Positions 8,793 through 17,746 of a DNA stretch of 64,000 bases are shown here, piece by piece. The first letter of the stretch is position 1. Every line of letters starts with the position of its first letter. Origin of the DNA: Pantanalinema sp. GBBB05 (GTDB lineage: Bacteria > Cyanobacteriota > Cyanobacteriia > Leptolyngbyales > Leptolyngbyaceae); contig VRZD01000009.1 in assembly GCA_016743235.1 (NCBI GenBank), forward strand, positions 1 to 64,000, in the 5' to 3' direction. The notes beneath the pieces were generated by a model, which had not been told where the DNA came from, did not search any database, and saw only the letters and a program-made list of their open reading frames with translations. Position numbers and translations under genes: made by a program.

Positions 8793-11234
8793 CTAAACGG
8801 AATCGGTTGGAGGCAATTCGGGAAATTCCGTTGGGGGTAGACCCGGAATATCACCCAATGTCTGTGGCCAAGGACGGGTTTCCGTGTCCTGGTCTGGATC
8901 CTGATCGGTGACAGGCATCACTGGGAGCTTAAACATCATGCTTGTATCTAATTCATAGCTGGGTAGCTGCTTTAAGTCCTGTAAAACGGCCGTTGCGGAT
9001 TGATAGCGTTGCCGGAAGTCATACCGCACCATTTTGCAGAGAATATTGGTCAACGCCTGACTAACATGTTGGGCATAGCCTTGCCAAAGAATTTCTCCAG
9101 ATTCAGGGTCTTGCAAGAGTTTGCGCTGTTTTGGTGGTAGTCCAGTCAATGCTTCGATCGCCACCATCCCAACCGCATAAATGTCACTACTAGGTTGCGG
9201 ATTGCCACTGCTTTGCTCGGCTGGCATAAAACCGTCTGTGCCAATGCCGATCGTAAAAGCGGTATCGGTCATTGCATCGGTTTGTTGACGGGCTTCTTTC
9301 ACGGCCCCGAAGTCGATCAAGACTAACTTACGATCCGATCGCCGTCGAATAATATTACTGGGCTTAATATCACGATGAATGACTCGTTGGCTATGGACAA
9401 ATTCGAGGATCTGTAACAGTTCTCTCAGCAACGTTACTACGGCAACTTCTGGCAGCCGTTTACCGACCGAGATTTCTTGGTCTAGGGCTACCCCTTCAAT
9501 AAATTCCTGAACTAGATAAAATTCCTGATCCTCATCAAAATAAGCCAGCAGTTCGGGAATTTGCTCATGCTGCCCAAGAGCAGCTAGGGTCTTAGCTTCA
9601 CGCTCAAACAACTGTCTGGCGTAAGCGAACAGCTTAGGACTATTACTAGCAGGTTTCAGTTGTTTCACAACACACTTCGGATGGTGTGGAAGATCTCGAT
9701 CTTCAGCAATGTAAGTTTTGCCAAATCCACCCGCTCCTAGTTCCTCCAGTACTTGATAGCGTCCCTTCAGTTTACGCCCCACAATAATTAGCTGCGGTTC
9801 AGTCAGCAGGTGACGCAAATCCTCATCATCAATTTGGCTAACAATTTCCTGAACCAAAGGAGAGGCTGCATAGGGTTGCAAGGTGGCTTGCAGCTTGCGT
9901 TTCTGAAGTTGCTCACTAATAGAGCCGACGATTAAATAGGCAACTCCAGTAAACATCATAGCGATCGCGGGAATCGCTACAGGCAAGACCATCAACCCAT
10001 AGGTAAAGGTAAGATAGCCCAGACCAAACCATCCACCTGCTGTGCCAACCGCCAAGGCAAATCGCCGGAACGGACTTTTTTGCCGACTGGGAACATAAGC
10101 AGCCGCTATCCCCACAGCGAGCACCAACAAACCACGTTGAAGTGAATCAGGAATCGCCTCAGAGATCGAGCGATTTTCCATTAACGTGGCGATCGCATTT
10201 GCATGAATTTCAATGCCTGGCATTTCTCCCAGCGGCGTTGGGAAAATATCACGGAAACTAGTCGCCGTTGCCCCAATCAGCACAATTTTGTCTCTAAATG
10301 TGCCTTTCTCTAGCTCTACGCTCCAATTTTTCGGATCTAACACATACCAAAACGGCACTTGCTGAAAACTACCGGGTCTGCCATAGAAAAAAATACTTTC
10401 GCCTCGAGGTAGCGGAAAGTTAACTTGGGCAGCTTGTAAAGCGGATGCAGCAAAAGATGGTGTTTCGGCACTGAGGCTGAGGAACTGTTCAGCTAAAAGA
10501 GGTTGCTGTGCTTGCTGGTAAGCCGCCACTTCTAATTTGGGATATTCGTTACCTAATAAATGGATCTTGCGACTGAGCGGATCGAGTGGATAGTTAGTGA
10601 ATCCAATTAATTGTTGCGATGAGAGAAAGGGCGTAGGTGACACCAGTTGAATTAAATCACCTTGAGGTAATTGATCAATCTCAAACTGGGCAGCTAGAGT
10701 CACACGTCTAGCATATTTTGTCAGGACTCGTTGCAACTGCTGATCATCTTTAGGGTAGTTACTAATCCCATCCATGACCACATCAACCGCTACCGCTTTA
10801 GCGCCAGCCGCCATTAACCGCTCGATCGCGATCGCATAAGCCGATCGACGGGGCGGGGAGGTTTGCAGCGGCTCTAAATAAGCATATTTCTGGGGATCGA
10901 TAGGATAAACTTCGGTTCCTTGATCCAAAGAATTTTGGTCGATCGCCAAAATCACGATATTGCTAGGAGGCGCTATATCCCCCCGTATGCCCAAGAACAG
11001 ACTTTGGGTTTGGCGTTCTAAAAACTGGCTCAGCGTCGAATTAGTAGCCGTCAGCAGGGCAGCAGAAATCGCTGACAGCCCAGCCAAAAGATACCCCCAC
11101 CGAGACACCCCACGCGGCTGTTTCAAGTTAGGAAGTTTGGGGAGTCGCGTTGTCCAAGCGAAGCGGCTTCCAGACGGAGTCTGACTAGCGGCTAGGGTTT
11201 CGGTCGGGGGCGATGACGGCTGTTCGGCAGGCAT
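8793..11234 (-). CDS. CHASE2 sensor serine/threonine protein kinase
   Basis: Membrane-bound Hanks-type kinase with an extracytoplasmic CHASE2 sensor. The frame extends to a GTG at 11273; the ATG at 11234 (MPAEQPSS) is the likelier start, though no Shine-Dalgarno decides it. Order: Pro-rich N-terminus; one TM segment (WGYLLAGLSAISAALLTAT); CHASE2 domain of roughly 270 residues (GDIAPPSNIVILAID, VLIGATATSFRDIFPTPLG); three TM segments; then a kinase domain with LGAGGFGKTYIAEDRD, the lysine in CVVKQL, catalytic HRDIKPSN and LIDFGAVKEA. CHASE2 fused to a kinase is a recurrent cyanobacterial design. Ligand and substrates are unknown. Confidence 0.93.
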   Translation of the reverse strand: MPAEQPSSPPTETLAASQTPSGSRFAWTTRLPKLPNLKQPRGVSRWGYLLAGLSAISAALLTATNSTLSQFLERQTQSLFLGIRGDIAPPSNIVILAIDQNSLDQGTEVYPIDPQKYAYLEPLQTSPPRRSAYAIAIERLMAAGAKAVAVDVVMDGISNYPKDDQQLQRVLTKYARRVTLAAQFEIDQLPQGDLIQLVSPTPFLSSQQLIGFTNYPLDPLSRKIHLLGNEYPKLEVAAYQQAQQPLLAEQFLSLSAETPSFAASALQAAQVNFPLPRGESIFFYGRPGSFQQVPFWYVLDPKNWSVELEKGTFRDKIVLIGATATSFRDIFPTPLGEMPGIEIHANAIATLMENRSISEAIPDSLQRGLLVLAVGIAAAYVPSRQKSPFRRFALAVGTAGGWFGLGYLTFTYGLMVLPVAIPAIAMMFTGVAYLIVGSISEQLQKRKLQATLQPYAASPLVQEIVSQIDDEDLRHLLTEPQLIIVGRKLKGRYQVLEELGAGGFGKTYIAEDRDLPHHPKCVVKQLKPASNSPKLFAYARQLFEREAKTLAALGQHEQIPELLAYFDEDQEFYLVQEFIEGVALDQEISVGKRLPEVAVVTLLRELLQILEFVHSQRVIHRDIKPSNIIRRRSDRKLVLIDFGAVKEARQQTDAMTDTAFTIGIGTDGFMPAEQSSGNPQPSSDIYAVGMVAIEALTGLPPKQRKLLQDPESGEILWQGYAQHVSQALTNILCKMVRYDFRQRYQSATAVLQDLKQLPSYELDTSMMFKLPVMPVTDQDPDQDTETRPWPQTLGDIPGLPPTEFPELPPTDSV

Positions 11235-11769
11235 AGGCAGGCTATGGAGAAAGACTACGGCAGTCAAGAGCACCCAACTTCAAATGCATCAACCCATGAG
11301 TGATCGACACATCCCTTTAAGAGGGTAACCAAAAACTTAGTCAATTAGCCGCTAGCAAATCAAATTGATCAGTGCGATCGCACCGAATCTCAGAGCATCG
11401 TTGCCAGACGTAACATCTAAGAGCAATGTTCTGTAATTATTTGCAATAATGGATGGCAGTTATAGCCTGGCAATTGTCAGGAGTTTATTTCTACAGTTAA
11501 ACCTTGCTCTCACATTTGTATTGATAGTTAACCACAATCTAGAACGCTGATTTGGCAGGATTTAAGCCAGTTGACTCTGATCAAAACTATTTTGATCTGG
11601 TCCAGGTTGCTGCTGAAGATGCGGCTTGATCATCGCGGCTCGACTGGTTCTAATTGATGAACCTGCTCACTATTTCGTGGGCTGAAGTAGCATGATGGTC
11701 AGCTAGTTCAAACCCAGTTGTTACAATTGGTTATCCAATTAATTTGCATTTATTAGGTCTTAAGCTTCT
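11235..11769. other. Intergenic region, kinase/NYN gene
   Basis: About 535 bases between two divergent genes. It contains a 12-bp palindrome GTGCGATCGCAC near 11371 (HIP1 core), a tight inverted repeat GATCAAAA-CTA-TTTTGATC at 11579-11597, and AATTGG-TTAT-CCAATT at 11725-11740, just upstream of the NYN gene. These could be operators or small hairpins. I cannot identify a regulator or an RNA gene here. Confidence 0.45.
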
Positions 11770-12288
11770 ATGCAGTATTCCATGAACCGTCTGTCTATTT
11801 TTGTAGACGGGAACAATATGTTCTATGCTCAACAAAAAAATGGTTGGTTTTTTGACCCTAAACGAGTCCTAGAGTACTTTACAAGTGATACAGAAGTCGT
11901 TCTGGTCAACGCATTTTGGTATACCGGGCTGAAAGATCCGCAAGATCAGCGCGGCTTTCGCGATGCCCTAATTAGTTTGGGGTATACGGTTAGAACTAAG
12001 GTGCTGAAAGAGTATTACGACGATAATTCGGGGCGTTATTCCCAAAAAGCAAATTTAGATATTGAAATTGTGGTGGATATGTTCAACACGGTCGAGCAAT
12101 ACGATCGCGTCGTGTTATTTAGTGGCGATGGGGATTTCGAACGAGCGATCGAACTACTACGGTCTAAGAATACCCATATAACCGTTGTTTCAACAGAAGG
12201 TATGATTGCCCGCGAATTGCGGAATGCCACCGATCGCTATATTGATCTTAACGATATTCGTAAAGATATTGAAAAATCAGATTATTAA
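11770..12288 (+). CDS. NYN domain protein, LabA/DUF88 family
   Basis: 172-residue NYN (PIN-like) domain protein. The N-terminal strand SIFVDGNNMFYAQ carries the conserved Asp-x-Asn motif; further acidic residues occur in NLDIEIVVDMF and in FSGDGDFERAIELL, the metal-binding pattern of the NYN fold and so a possible RNase. The cyanobacterial relative LabA affects circadian output in Synechococcus; that function is not shown here. Starts are possible at 11770 or at the next ATG, 11782 (MNRLSIF), which fits the family better. It lies 129 bp upstream of leuA on the same strand. Confidence 0.9.
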   Translation: MQYSMNRLSIFVDGNNMFYAQQKNGWFFDPKRVLEYFTSDTEVVLVNAFWYTGLKDPQDQRGFRDALISLGYTVRTKVLKEYYDDNSGRYSQKANLDIEIVVDMFNTVEQYDRVVLFSGDGDFERAIELLRSKNTHITVVSTEGMIARELRNATDRYIDLNDIRKDIEKSDY

Positions 12289-12417
12289 TCTTTACTCTAA
12301 GCGGTAATTTCTCACAGTCGATATGAGTTCACCCAGTTGGTTGTTGTGGGTTCACTCGCTCTGGGCACTAGAATATTAGGTATTGTCAACTTTTCGCTAT
12401 TCCATGACATCAACGGT

Positions 12418-14055
12418 ATGAACAGCCAACCTAGTCAAGACCGAATTATTATTTTCGATACCACGTTGCGCGACGGTGAACAGTCTCCAGGAGCCACTCT
12501 AAATGTGGATGAGAAACTGACGATCGCTCGGCAACTGGCACGACTAGGCGTTGATGTGATTGAAGCCGGTTTTCCCTTTTCCAGCCCTGGTGACTTTGAA
12601 GCGGTGCAAAAAATTGCGGAAGCGATCGGGGTAGAAGGGGGACCAACCATTTGTGGGTTAGCTCGCGCGGCTCGTAAGGATATCGAAGCCGCCGCTGCCG
12701 CCTTAAAACCCGCGGCTCATGCCAGAATTCATACCTTTATCGCTACGTCGGATATTCACTTGGAATACAAGCTGAAGAAAACTCGGCAAGAGGTGTTGGA
12801 AATTGCCCCAGAAATGGTGGCTCATGCCAAGTCATTTGTCCAAGATGTCGAGTTTTCGCCAGAAGATGCTGGTCGCAGCGATCCTGAGTTTCTCTATCAA
12901 GTGTTGGAACGCGTGATCGATGCGGGTGCTACCACGATCAACATTCCCGATACGGTCGGCTACACAACGCCATCGGAATTTGGCGCCTTGATCGGTGGAA
13001 TCAAGAAAAATGTGCCTAATATCGATCGCGCCATTATCTCTGTGCATGGTCATAATGACCTCGGTTTAGCCGTTGCCAATTTCTTAGAAGCAATTAAAAA
13101 CGGTGCTCGCCAACTGGAATGCACGATTAACGGGATTGGCGAACGGGCAGGTAATGCCGCCCTAGAAGAATTGGTGATGGCGTTGCATGTGCGGCGGCAA
13201 TACTTCAATCCCTTCCTGGGGCGTCCGGTGGAGTCTGAAGCCCCCTTGACCAATATCGATACGCGCCATATTTACAAAACGTCGCGGCTCGTCTCGAACT
13301 TGACGGGGATGTTGGTACAACCCAATAAAGCGATCGTGGGGGCGAATGCCTTTGCCCATGAATCGGGGATTCACCAGGATGGCGTGCTGAAAAACAAGCG
13401 CACCTACGAAATTATGGATGCCCAATCGATCGGGTTAACCGATAACCAGATCGTCTTGGGTAAATTGTCGGGTCGGAATGCCTTTCGGTCGCGCTTGAAG
13501 GAATTGGGCTTTGATTTGTCAGAGCAAGATCTGAATAAAGCCTTTGTCCGCTTCAAGGAATTGGCAGATAAGAAGAAAGAAATCACCGATCGCGACCTGG
13601 AAGCGATCGTGAACGACGAAATCCAACAAGCGCCCGACTTGTTCAAGCTGGAGTTGGTGCAGGTGTCGTGTGGTGATCATGCCTGTCCGACAGCAACCGT
13701 GACGTTACGAACTCCAGACGGCAATGAACTAACCGATGCGGCGACAGGTACAGGTCCCGTGGATGCGGTGTATAAAGCGATTAACCGTGTGGTCAATGTC
13801 CCAAATCAGTTAATTGAATTTGCGGTGCAATCGGTGACGGCGGGGATTGATGCGATCGGGGAAGTGACGATTCGCTTGCGGTATGATGACCGAATTTTTG
13901 CCGGACATTCTGCCAATACCGATATTATTGTGGCCTCGGCTCAAGCCTACATTAATGCCTTGAATCGCCTGTATGCATTTATTCAGCAACGGGAACAGAA
14001 TCCCGTGAAAATGGTGCAAGCCCAGGCATCGGCAACCGTTCCGGCTGAGCATTAG
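12418..14055 (+). CDS. leuA: 2-Isopropylmalate synthase
   Basis: First committed enzyme of leucine synthesis: acetyl-CoA plus 2-oxoisovalerate gives 2-isopropylmalate. The frame is open from 12337, but homologues start close to [13 protein letters not shown], so the ATG at 12418 (MNSQPSQDR) is chosen, giving 545 residues. The TIM barrel carries the metal ligands in DTTLRDGEQ and [13 protein letters not shown] plus [14 protein letters not shown]; the C-terminal third is the LeuA dimer/allosteric domain ([13 protein letters not shown]), so leucine feedback inhibition is expected. Length and motifs match cyanobacterial LeuA. Confidence 0.96.
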   Translation: MNSQPSQDRIIIFDTTLRDGEQSPGATLNVDEKLTIARQLARLGVDVIEAGFPFSSPGDFEAVQKIAEAIGVEGGPTICGLARAARKDIEAAAAALKPAAHARIHTFIATSDIHLEYKLKKTRQEVLEIAPEMVAHAKSFVQDVEFSPEDAGRSDPEFLYQVLERVIDAGATTINIPDTVGYTTPSEFGALIGGIKKNVPNIDRAIISVHGHNDLGLAVANFLEAIKNGARQLECTINGIGERAGNAALEELVMALHVRRQYFNPFLGRPVESEAPLTNIDTRHIYKTSRLVSNLTGMLVQPNKAIVGANAFAHESGIHQDGVLKNKRTYEIMDAQSIGLTDNQIVLGKLSGRNAFRSRLKELGFDLSEQDLNKAFVRFKELADKKKEITDRDLEAIVNDEIQQAPDLFKLELVQVSCGDHACPTATVTLRTPDGNELTDAATGTGPVDAVYKAINRVVNVPNQLIEFAVQSVTAGIDAIGEVTIRLRYDDRIFAGHSANTDIIVASAQAYINALNRLYAFIQQREQNPVKMVQAQASATVPAEH

Positions 14056-14075
14056 GGCGGGCTTGGAAAGCAAAT

Positions 14076-14185
14076 GATCCTCCCTAACCCTCCTTAGCTT
14101 GATCCTCCCCAACCCTCCTTAAAAAGGAGGGAGCCAAACCAAATACGTTCAAAGTCCCCCTTTTTAAGGGGGATTTAGGGGGATC
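14076..14185. repeat. MITE-like foldback repeat after leuA
   Basis: A 110-bp foldback. The left end (GATCCTCCCTAACCCTCC...) and right end (...GGGGGATTTAGGGGGATC) form about 21-bp imperfect terminal inverted repeats. Inside are two perfect hairpins, CCCTCCTT-AAA-AAGGAGGG (14113-14131) and TCCCCCTT-TTT-AAGGGGGA (14155-14173), and a 25-nt direct repeat at the left end. Such C/T-rich palindromes are common between cyanobacterial genes. It may also end the leuA transcript. No transposase is associated. Confidence 0.75.
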
Positions 14186-14438
14186 AAACCTGCATTTACC
14201 GCTGAAATCGGAGATGTGTGTATACGGTAGCCTTAATAAGGAAGGAACCGCTCAAAGTCCTACCTTGTTGAGGATCATGGCTTTGATAAGGTGTCATTTC
14301 TTGCGTGGGGGGTGTGGCATTCGATATAGATTTCTGGGACAGTGGCAAGGGCTTTTTACCGAATGCCGCGCCCGTACAGGTTGCAGTTGATCAGGTTATT
14401 TATTTCGCGTTCATAAGGGGAATTTAAGGGGATCACCC
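14186..14438. repeat. Gap with degenerate copy of foldback end
   Basis: At 14414-14434 the sequence TAAGGGGAATTTAAGGGGATC repeats the right end of the 14076-14185 element with a few changes, so the gap may hold a decayed second copy. Nothing else is recognised here. Confidence 0.5.
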
Positions 14439-15152
14439 CTATGGAATGAACGCCAGTACAGAAACAGGCGAACCAGAACCACCTTGTAAGCGCAGCAGAC
14501 CGATCGCCAGCGTTGTTCCTACTGGTGGCAATTGATCCAAATTAGTCAGATTTTCCAACACAATGCCCGCTTGGGCTAACACCGCTCGATTGGTCGCAAA
14601 AGTTGGATCACTGGCTGGATCAACCCCATGCGTATCAATGCCCACGCCTGCGATCGCTCGGTCTGTCAGCAAAAATTGGGTTGCAGCGGCACTAAAGCCA
14701 GGGAAATGAGCATTACCATCCGCATCCCAGTTCATAAACAGATTGGGATCAGACCATTTCTCCTGCCAACCCGTGTAGAACAGCACGACACTTCCAGCGG
14801 GAATTTTGCCATGCTGAGTTTCCCAGTTCAGGATATCAGCGATCGTCAGGCAGTAATCAGGATTTGCCGTGGCTGGCGATCGCCCATCAATCACTACAGC
14901 CGGGACAACGAGCGACTCGGCAGCATACCCATCAATCCCCATCCCATCCGCAAAGAAACTTCTGGGCGCATTCATGTGAGTGCCGCTATGTTCGCCGATC
15001 GAGAACCGTCGCAGATAGTAGCCCTCAGACGCAATCTCGGCTACCGCTTCAAACTCAACTGCCGGATCACCCTGCCACAACGGTATCTCTGGCTGAATTC
15101 GATGGCTTAAGTCAATCACTCGTCTGTAGGCGATCGTCCTCATCTCCTCCAT
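14439..15152 (-). CDS. Cyclase family protein
   Basis: 237-residue member of the cyclase/kynurenine-formamidase superfamily (PF04199), metal-dependent amide or ester hydrolases. The metal-binding motif GEHSGTHMNAP and the partner segment GIDTHGVDPASD are visible, after an N-terminal DLSHRIQPEIPLWQGDPAV that is typical of the family. The true substrate is unclear; kynurenine formamidase is possible but unsupported by neighbours. It starts 9 bp after the DUF427 gene on the same strand, so the two probably form an operon. Start: ATG at 15152; a second ATG at 15143 is possible. Confidence 0.88.
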   Translation of the reverse strand: MEEMRTIAYRRVIDLSHRIQPEIPLWQGDPAVEFEAVAEIASEGYYLRRFSIGEHSGTHMNAPRSFFADGMGIDGYAAESLVVPAVVIDGRSPATANPDYCLTIADILNWETQHGKIPAGSVVLFYTGWQEKWSDPNLFMNWDADGNAHFPGFSAAATQFLLTDRAIAGVGIDTHGVDPASDPTFATNRAVLAQAGIVLENLTNLDQLPPVGTTLAIGLLRLQGGSGSPVSVLAFIP

Positions 15153-15161
15153 CCTTAACCA

Positions 15162-15653
15162 CTACCATCCCCACGTCCCCGCACTGCCCTTAAACGGTCC
15201 GACAATATCCTTGGTGATCCAGCCACCGTAGAAGTTACCCGGTTGAGGTTCCACTAACTCGCCATCGACATAGCAAGCATCCATTGGCGCGGCATAGAAG
15301 GCGACATAGTCTTTGATCGAAGCAAAGGCGGGAGTAGGTTGGGGATAGTACCAGGCAACATTTTCGGCGCGTTTGTCACCGACAGCGACAGTGTAATAGG
15401 CACCCTGACCTTTCCACTCGCAGTAGGTCGATCGCGGTGAAGCAATCAAATACTCCATCTGAATATCTTCAGGCGGCAGGTAGTAGACCGGCGGATGGCT
15501 GGTTTCCAGCACTCGTTTTGCCCGCATCGTATCCGCGATCGTCACGTCGTTAAACACAATTTGGATCCGTTTGTTCACATCTTCTAACCGGGGCGGACGG
15601 GGATAATCCCATACAGACTCTTGACCGGGTTGAGGGGGAATGCGGTTTTGCAT
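15162..15653 (-). CDS. DUF427 domain-containing protein
   Basis: 163 residues matching the DUF427 family, a small beta-rich domain of unknown function. The characteristic core is visible: RIQIVFNDVTIADTMRAKRVLETSHPP, YYLPPEDI, CEWKGQGAYYTV and YVAFYAAPMDACYVDGE, followed by GNFYGGWITKDIVGPFKG. The ATG at 15653 overlaps the open frame of the divergent methyltransferase, which is why the latter's start is placed downstream at 15712. It leads the cyclase-family gene. Confidence 0.9.
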   Translation of the reverse strand: MQNRIPPQPGQESVWDYPRPPRLEDVNKRIQIVFNDVTIADTMRAKRVLETSHPPVYYLPPEDIQMEYLIASPRSTYCEWKGQGAYYTVAVGDKRAENVAWYYPQPTPAFASIKDYVAFYAAPMDACYVDGELVEPQPGNFYGGWITKDIVGPFKGSAGTWGW

Positions 15654-15711
15654 TGGCTTGCTATGCTCTAACTCAGAGGCATATTGTAGCGAGAGTCAGA
15701 GTGGGGTGGGT

Positions 15712-16371
15712 ATGCAACGAGTGTTAGAACCCGAGGTGATGGATACCTGGGAAGAAGCCGTCGAATATGATGCGATGGATTTTGTCGAGGTGAATACAGC
15801 GTTTGCCAATCGCGCGATCGCCCTGGGATTACCGACTGGATTAGTGCTAGATGCGGGGACTGGTACGGCTCGGATTCCGATCATGATTGCCCAACGTTGT
15901 CCGCAGTGGCAGATTATCGGCATTGATCTGTCGAAAAATATGCTGAAGCTGGGGCAGGAGAACGTTGACACAGCGGGATTACAAGCACAAATTAGCTTGG
16001 AATGCGTCGATGCCAAACAGCTACCCTATCCCGATCGTCATTTTGATGCGGTCATCTCCAACAGCATCATTCACCATTTACCTGACCCGTTACCCTTTTT
16101 GCAAGAACTGAAGCGGGTCCTGAAACCCAACGGTGGCATCCTATTACGAGATTTGTTGCGTCCTCAGGATCAGGTAGCCGTTGATCAATTGGTGGCGGCG
16201 ATCGGTCCAGAATACAACCCCCATCAACGGCAACTATTCCGCGATTCGCTGTGTGCCGCCTTTCGGTTAGAAGAAATTCGTGCCCTCTTTGATGCGGCTG
16301 GATTACTCGATGTCAAGGTGAATCAATCCTCCGATCGTCATTGGACTGCCGAACGCGCTTGGCAAGCATGA
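15712..16371 (+). CDS. Class I SAM-dependent methyltransferase
   Basis: Rossmann-fold methyltransferase of 219 residues. The SAM-binding motif I is VLDAGTGTARIPIMIA, followed by GIDLSKNML (motif II acidic end), AVISNSIIHHLPDP and LKRVLKPNGGILLRDLLRP, the usual methyltransferase type 11/25 pattern. The frame is open upstream to 15640, but the ATG at 15712 (MQRVLEPEVMD) follows a GTGGGGTGG stretch and avoids overlap with the divergent DUF427 gene. Substrate unknown. Confidence 0.88.
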   Translation: MQRVLEPEVMDTWEEAVEYDAMDFVEVNTAFANRAIALGLPTGLVLDAGTGTARIPIMIAQRCPQWQIIGIDLSKNMLKLGQENVDTAGLQAQISLECVDAKQLPYPDRHFDAVISNSIIHHLPDPLPFLQELKRVLKPNGGILLRDLLRPQDQVAVDQLVAAIGPEYNPHQRQLFRDSLCAAFRLEEIRALFDAAGLLDVKVNQSSDRHWTAERAWQA

Positions 16372-16466
16372 TGGATGTGGCTGGCGACAATCAAGTTTTG
16401 TCGATCCAACATTGATCAATCGAGCCGTACTATCGAGTAAGCAACGGCTGTTATCGAGTATCACTT

Positions 16467-16494
16467 ATGTTTTATTTTAATAGGAATAAAACAT
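16467..16494. terminator. Perfect 10-bp inverted repeat
   Basis: ATGTTTTATT (16467-16476) and AATAAAACAT (16485-16494) flank an 8-base loop, about 95 bp after the methyltransferase stop. The AT-rich stem may end that transcript, but the T-run is poor. Confidence 0.4.
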
Positions 16495-16512
16495 TATTAT
16501 GAATGCGCCAAC

Positions 16513-16637
16513 GTTACTCGATGTTGGGACGATCGTATTTAATCATCACAGCCCGTTACTCAATCACACAACGCTGTTACTCGATGTTGGGACGATCGTG
16601 CTTAATCACCAAAGCCCGTTACTCAATCACACTGCGA
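16513..16637. repeat. 63-bp imperfect tandem duplication
   Basis: Two adjacent copies with a 63-base period. Unit 1 begins GTTACTCGATGTTGGGACG at 16513 and unit 2 repeats it at 16576; both end in AGCCCGTTACTCAATCACAC. A shorter related stretch (CGGCTGTTATCGAGT) lies near 16446. No open frame spans them. The 475-base gap 16372-16846 holds little else apart from the upstream inverted repeat. Confidence 0.85.
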
Positions 16638-16846
16638 GCAGATTGAATTACTCAACACCGTGACTCACTAGCACTGGCATCACCCTCAGCCACTCGGCAA
16701 TGTCGCTGAAGGCGATCGCACGTTGCTCCTTAAGCGAATGCCCATGACTCATTTCTTGTTACCTAAACTGTAACAGTTCTCCCATAGGGGTTTGAGGCAA
16801 GGCATACTGACAGCTAACCGAGTTTTTCTACAGAGGTAGGCTGCCC

Positions 16847-17731
16847 ATGCTGCTCAAGGATGCCCGAACCTACCAGATTGCGTTCCTGTCCCTATTTCTC
16901 ATCTTGGGAGTAGCCACCCGCGACTGGACCTTACGCCCCGAAATGCTGCTCGTGACGATCGCTACTTGCCTGACCACCCAAGCGATCGCCACCCTCCTCA
17001 GTCAACACGTATCAATCAACCAACGACCTTCCGACCCCGCTTCTGCCCTACCTGCCCCATCTCCCTATCTCCTCATTACCTCATCTCTTCCTAGCGCCCT
17101 GATCACCTCCCTCGGACTCAGCCTCCTCCTGCGTGCCGATCACTACAGCACCATGATCCTGGCAGCAGTGGCCGCGATCCTGAGTAAGTTTCTGCTGCGG
17201 GTGAATACTAAGCACATTTTCAATCCAGCCAACTTCGGCATGATTGTGGCATTGTTACTGACGAATGATGCCTGGGTGTCGCCGGGGCAATGGGGCGAGA
17301 GTGGTTGGTATGTCCTGCTGTTTCTGGGCTGTGGCGGTTTAGTCCTGCAAAAAGTCGGACGTTGGGATACGACCGTTGCCTTTCTGGGGAGCTATGCCCT
17401 GTTAGAAGCCGCCCGCAATCTTTGGTTGGGCTGGACGTGGGATGTCTGGGCGCATCGATTAATGAGTGGTTCGCTACTGCTATTTGCCCTGTTTATGGTG
17501 ACCGACCCCCGCAGTATTCCCAATGCTCGGATGGGGCGGTTGGTCTGGGCGATCGCGATCGCCATCCTCACCTTTTGGCTACGGAATCATCAATTTGTCT
17601 CAACGGCGGTGCTGTGGGCGTTGTTTGTCTTAACACCGTTGATTGTGATCCTGGATGCGATCTGGCAAGCCCCCCGCTTTACCTGGCAGCCACCCGCTAC
17701 AACGAACCCGACGTTAATTACCGAGAACTAA
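16847..17731 (+). CDS. RnfD/NqrB-like membrane protein
   Basis: 294-residue polytopic membrane protein with about eight hydrophobic segments. The KHIFNPANFGMIVALLL segment matches the NPANFG signature of the NqrB/RnfD/RseA-like flavin-linked subunits, and LFALFMVTDPRSIP matches their second conserved motif (F-MVTDP). True Rnf/Nqr complexes need several partners, none of which is nearby; instead two DUF2330 proteins follow, the first 16 bp downstream. An orphan RnfD-like protein working with a secreted partner is an inference. Start ATG with AGAGG upstream. Confidence 0.82.
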   Translation: MLLKDARTYQIAFLSLFLILGVATRDWTLRPEMLLVTIATCLTTQAIATLLSQHVSINQRPSDPASALPAPSPYLLITSSLPSALITSLGLSLLLRADHYSTMILAAVAAILSKFLLRVNTKHIFNPANFGMIVALLLTNDAWVSPGQWGESGWYVLLFLGCGGLVLQKVGRWDTTVAFLGSYALLEAARNLWLGWTWDVWAHRLMSGSLLLFALFMVTDPRSIPNARMGRLVWAIAIAILTFWLRNHQFVSTAVLWALFVLTPLIVILDAIWQAPRFTWQPPATTNPTLITEN

Positions 17732-17746
17732 TTTCTAAAAATCACT

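Noticed and set aside
16513..16637. CRISPR array
   Set aside because: The repeat unit is 63 bp with no spacers, no cas genes and only two copies.
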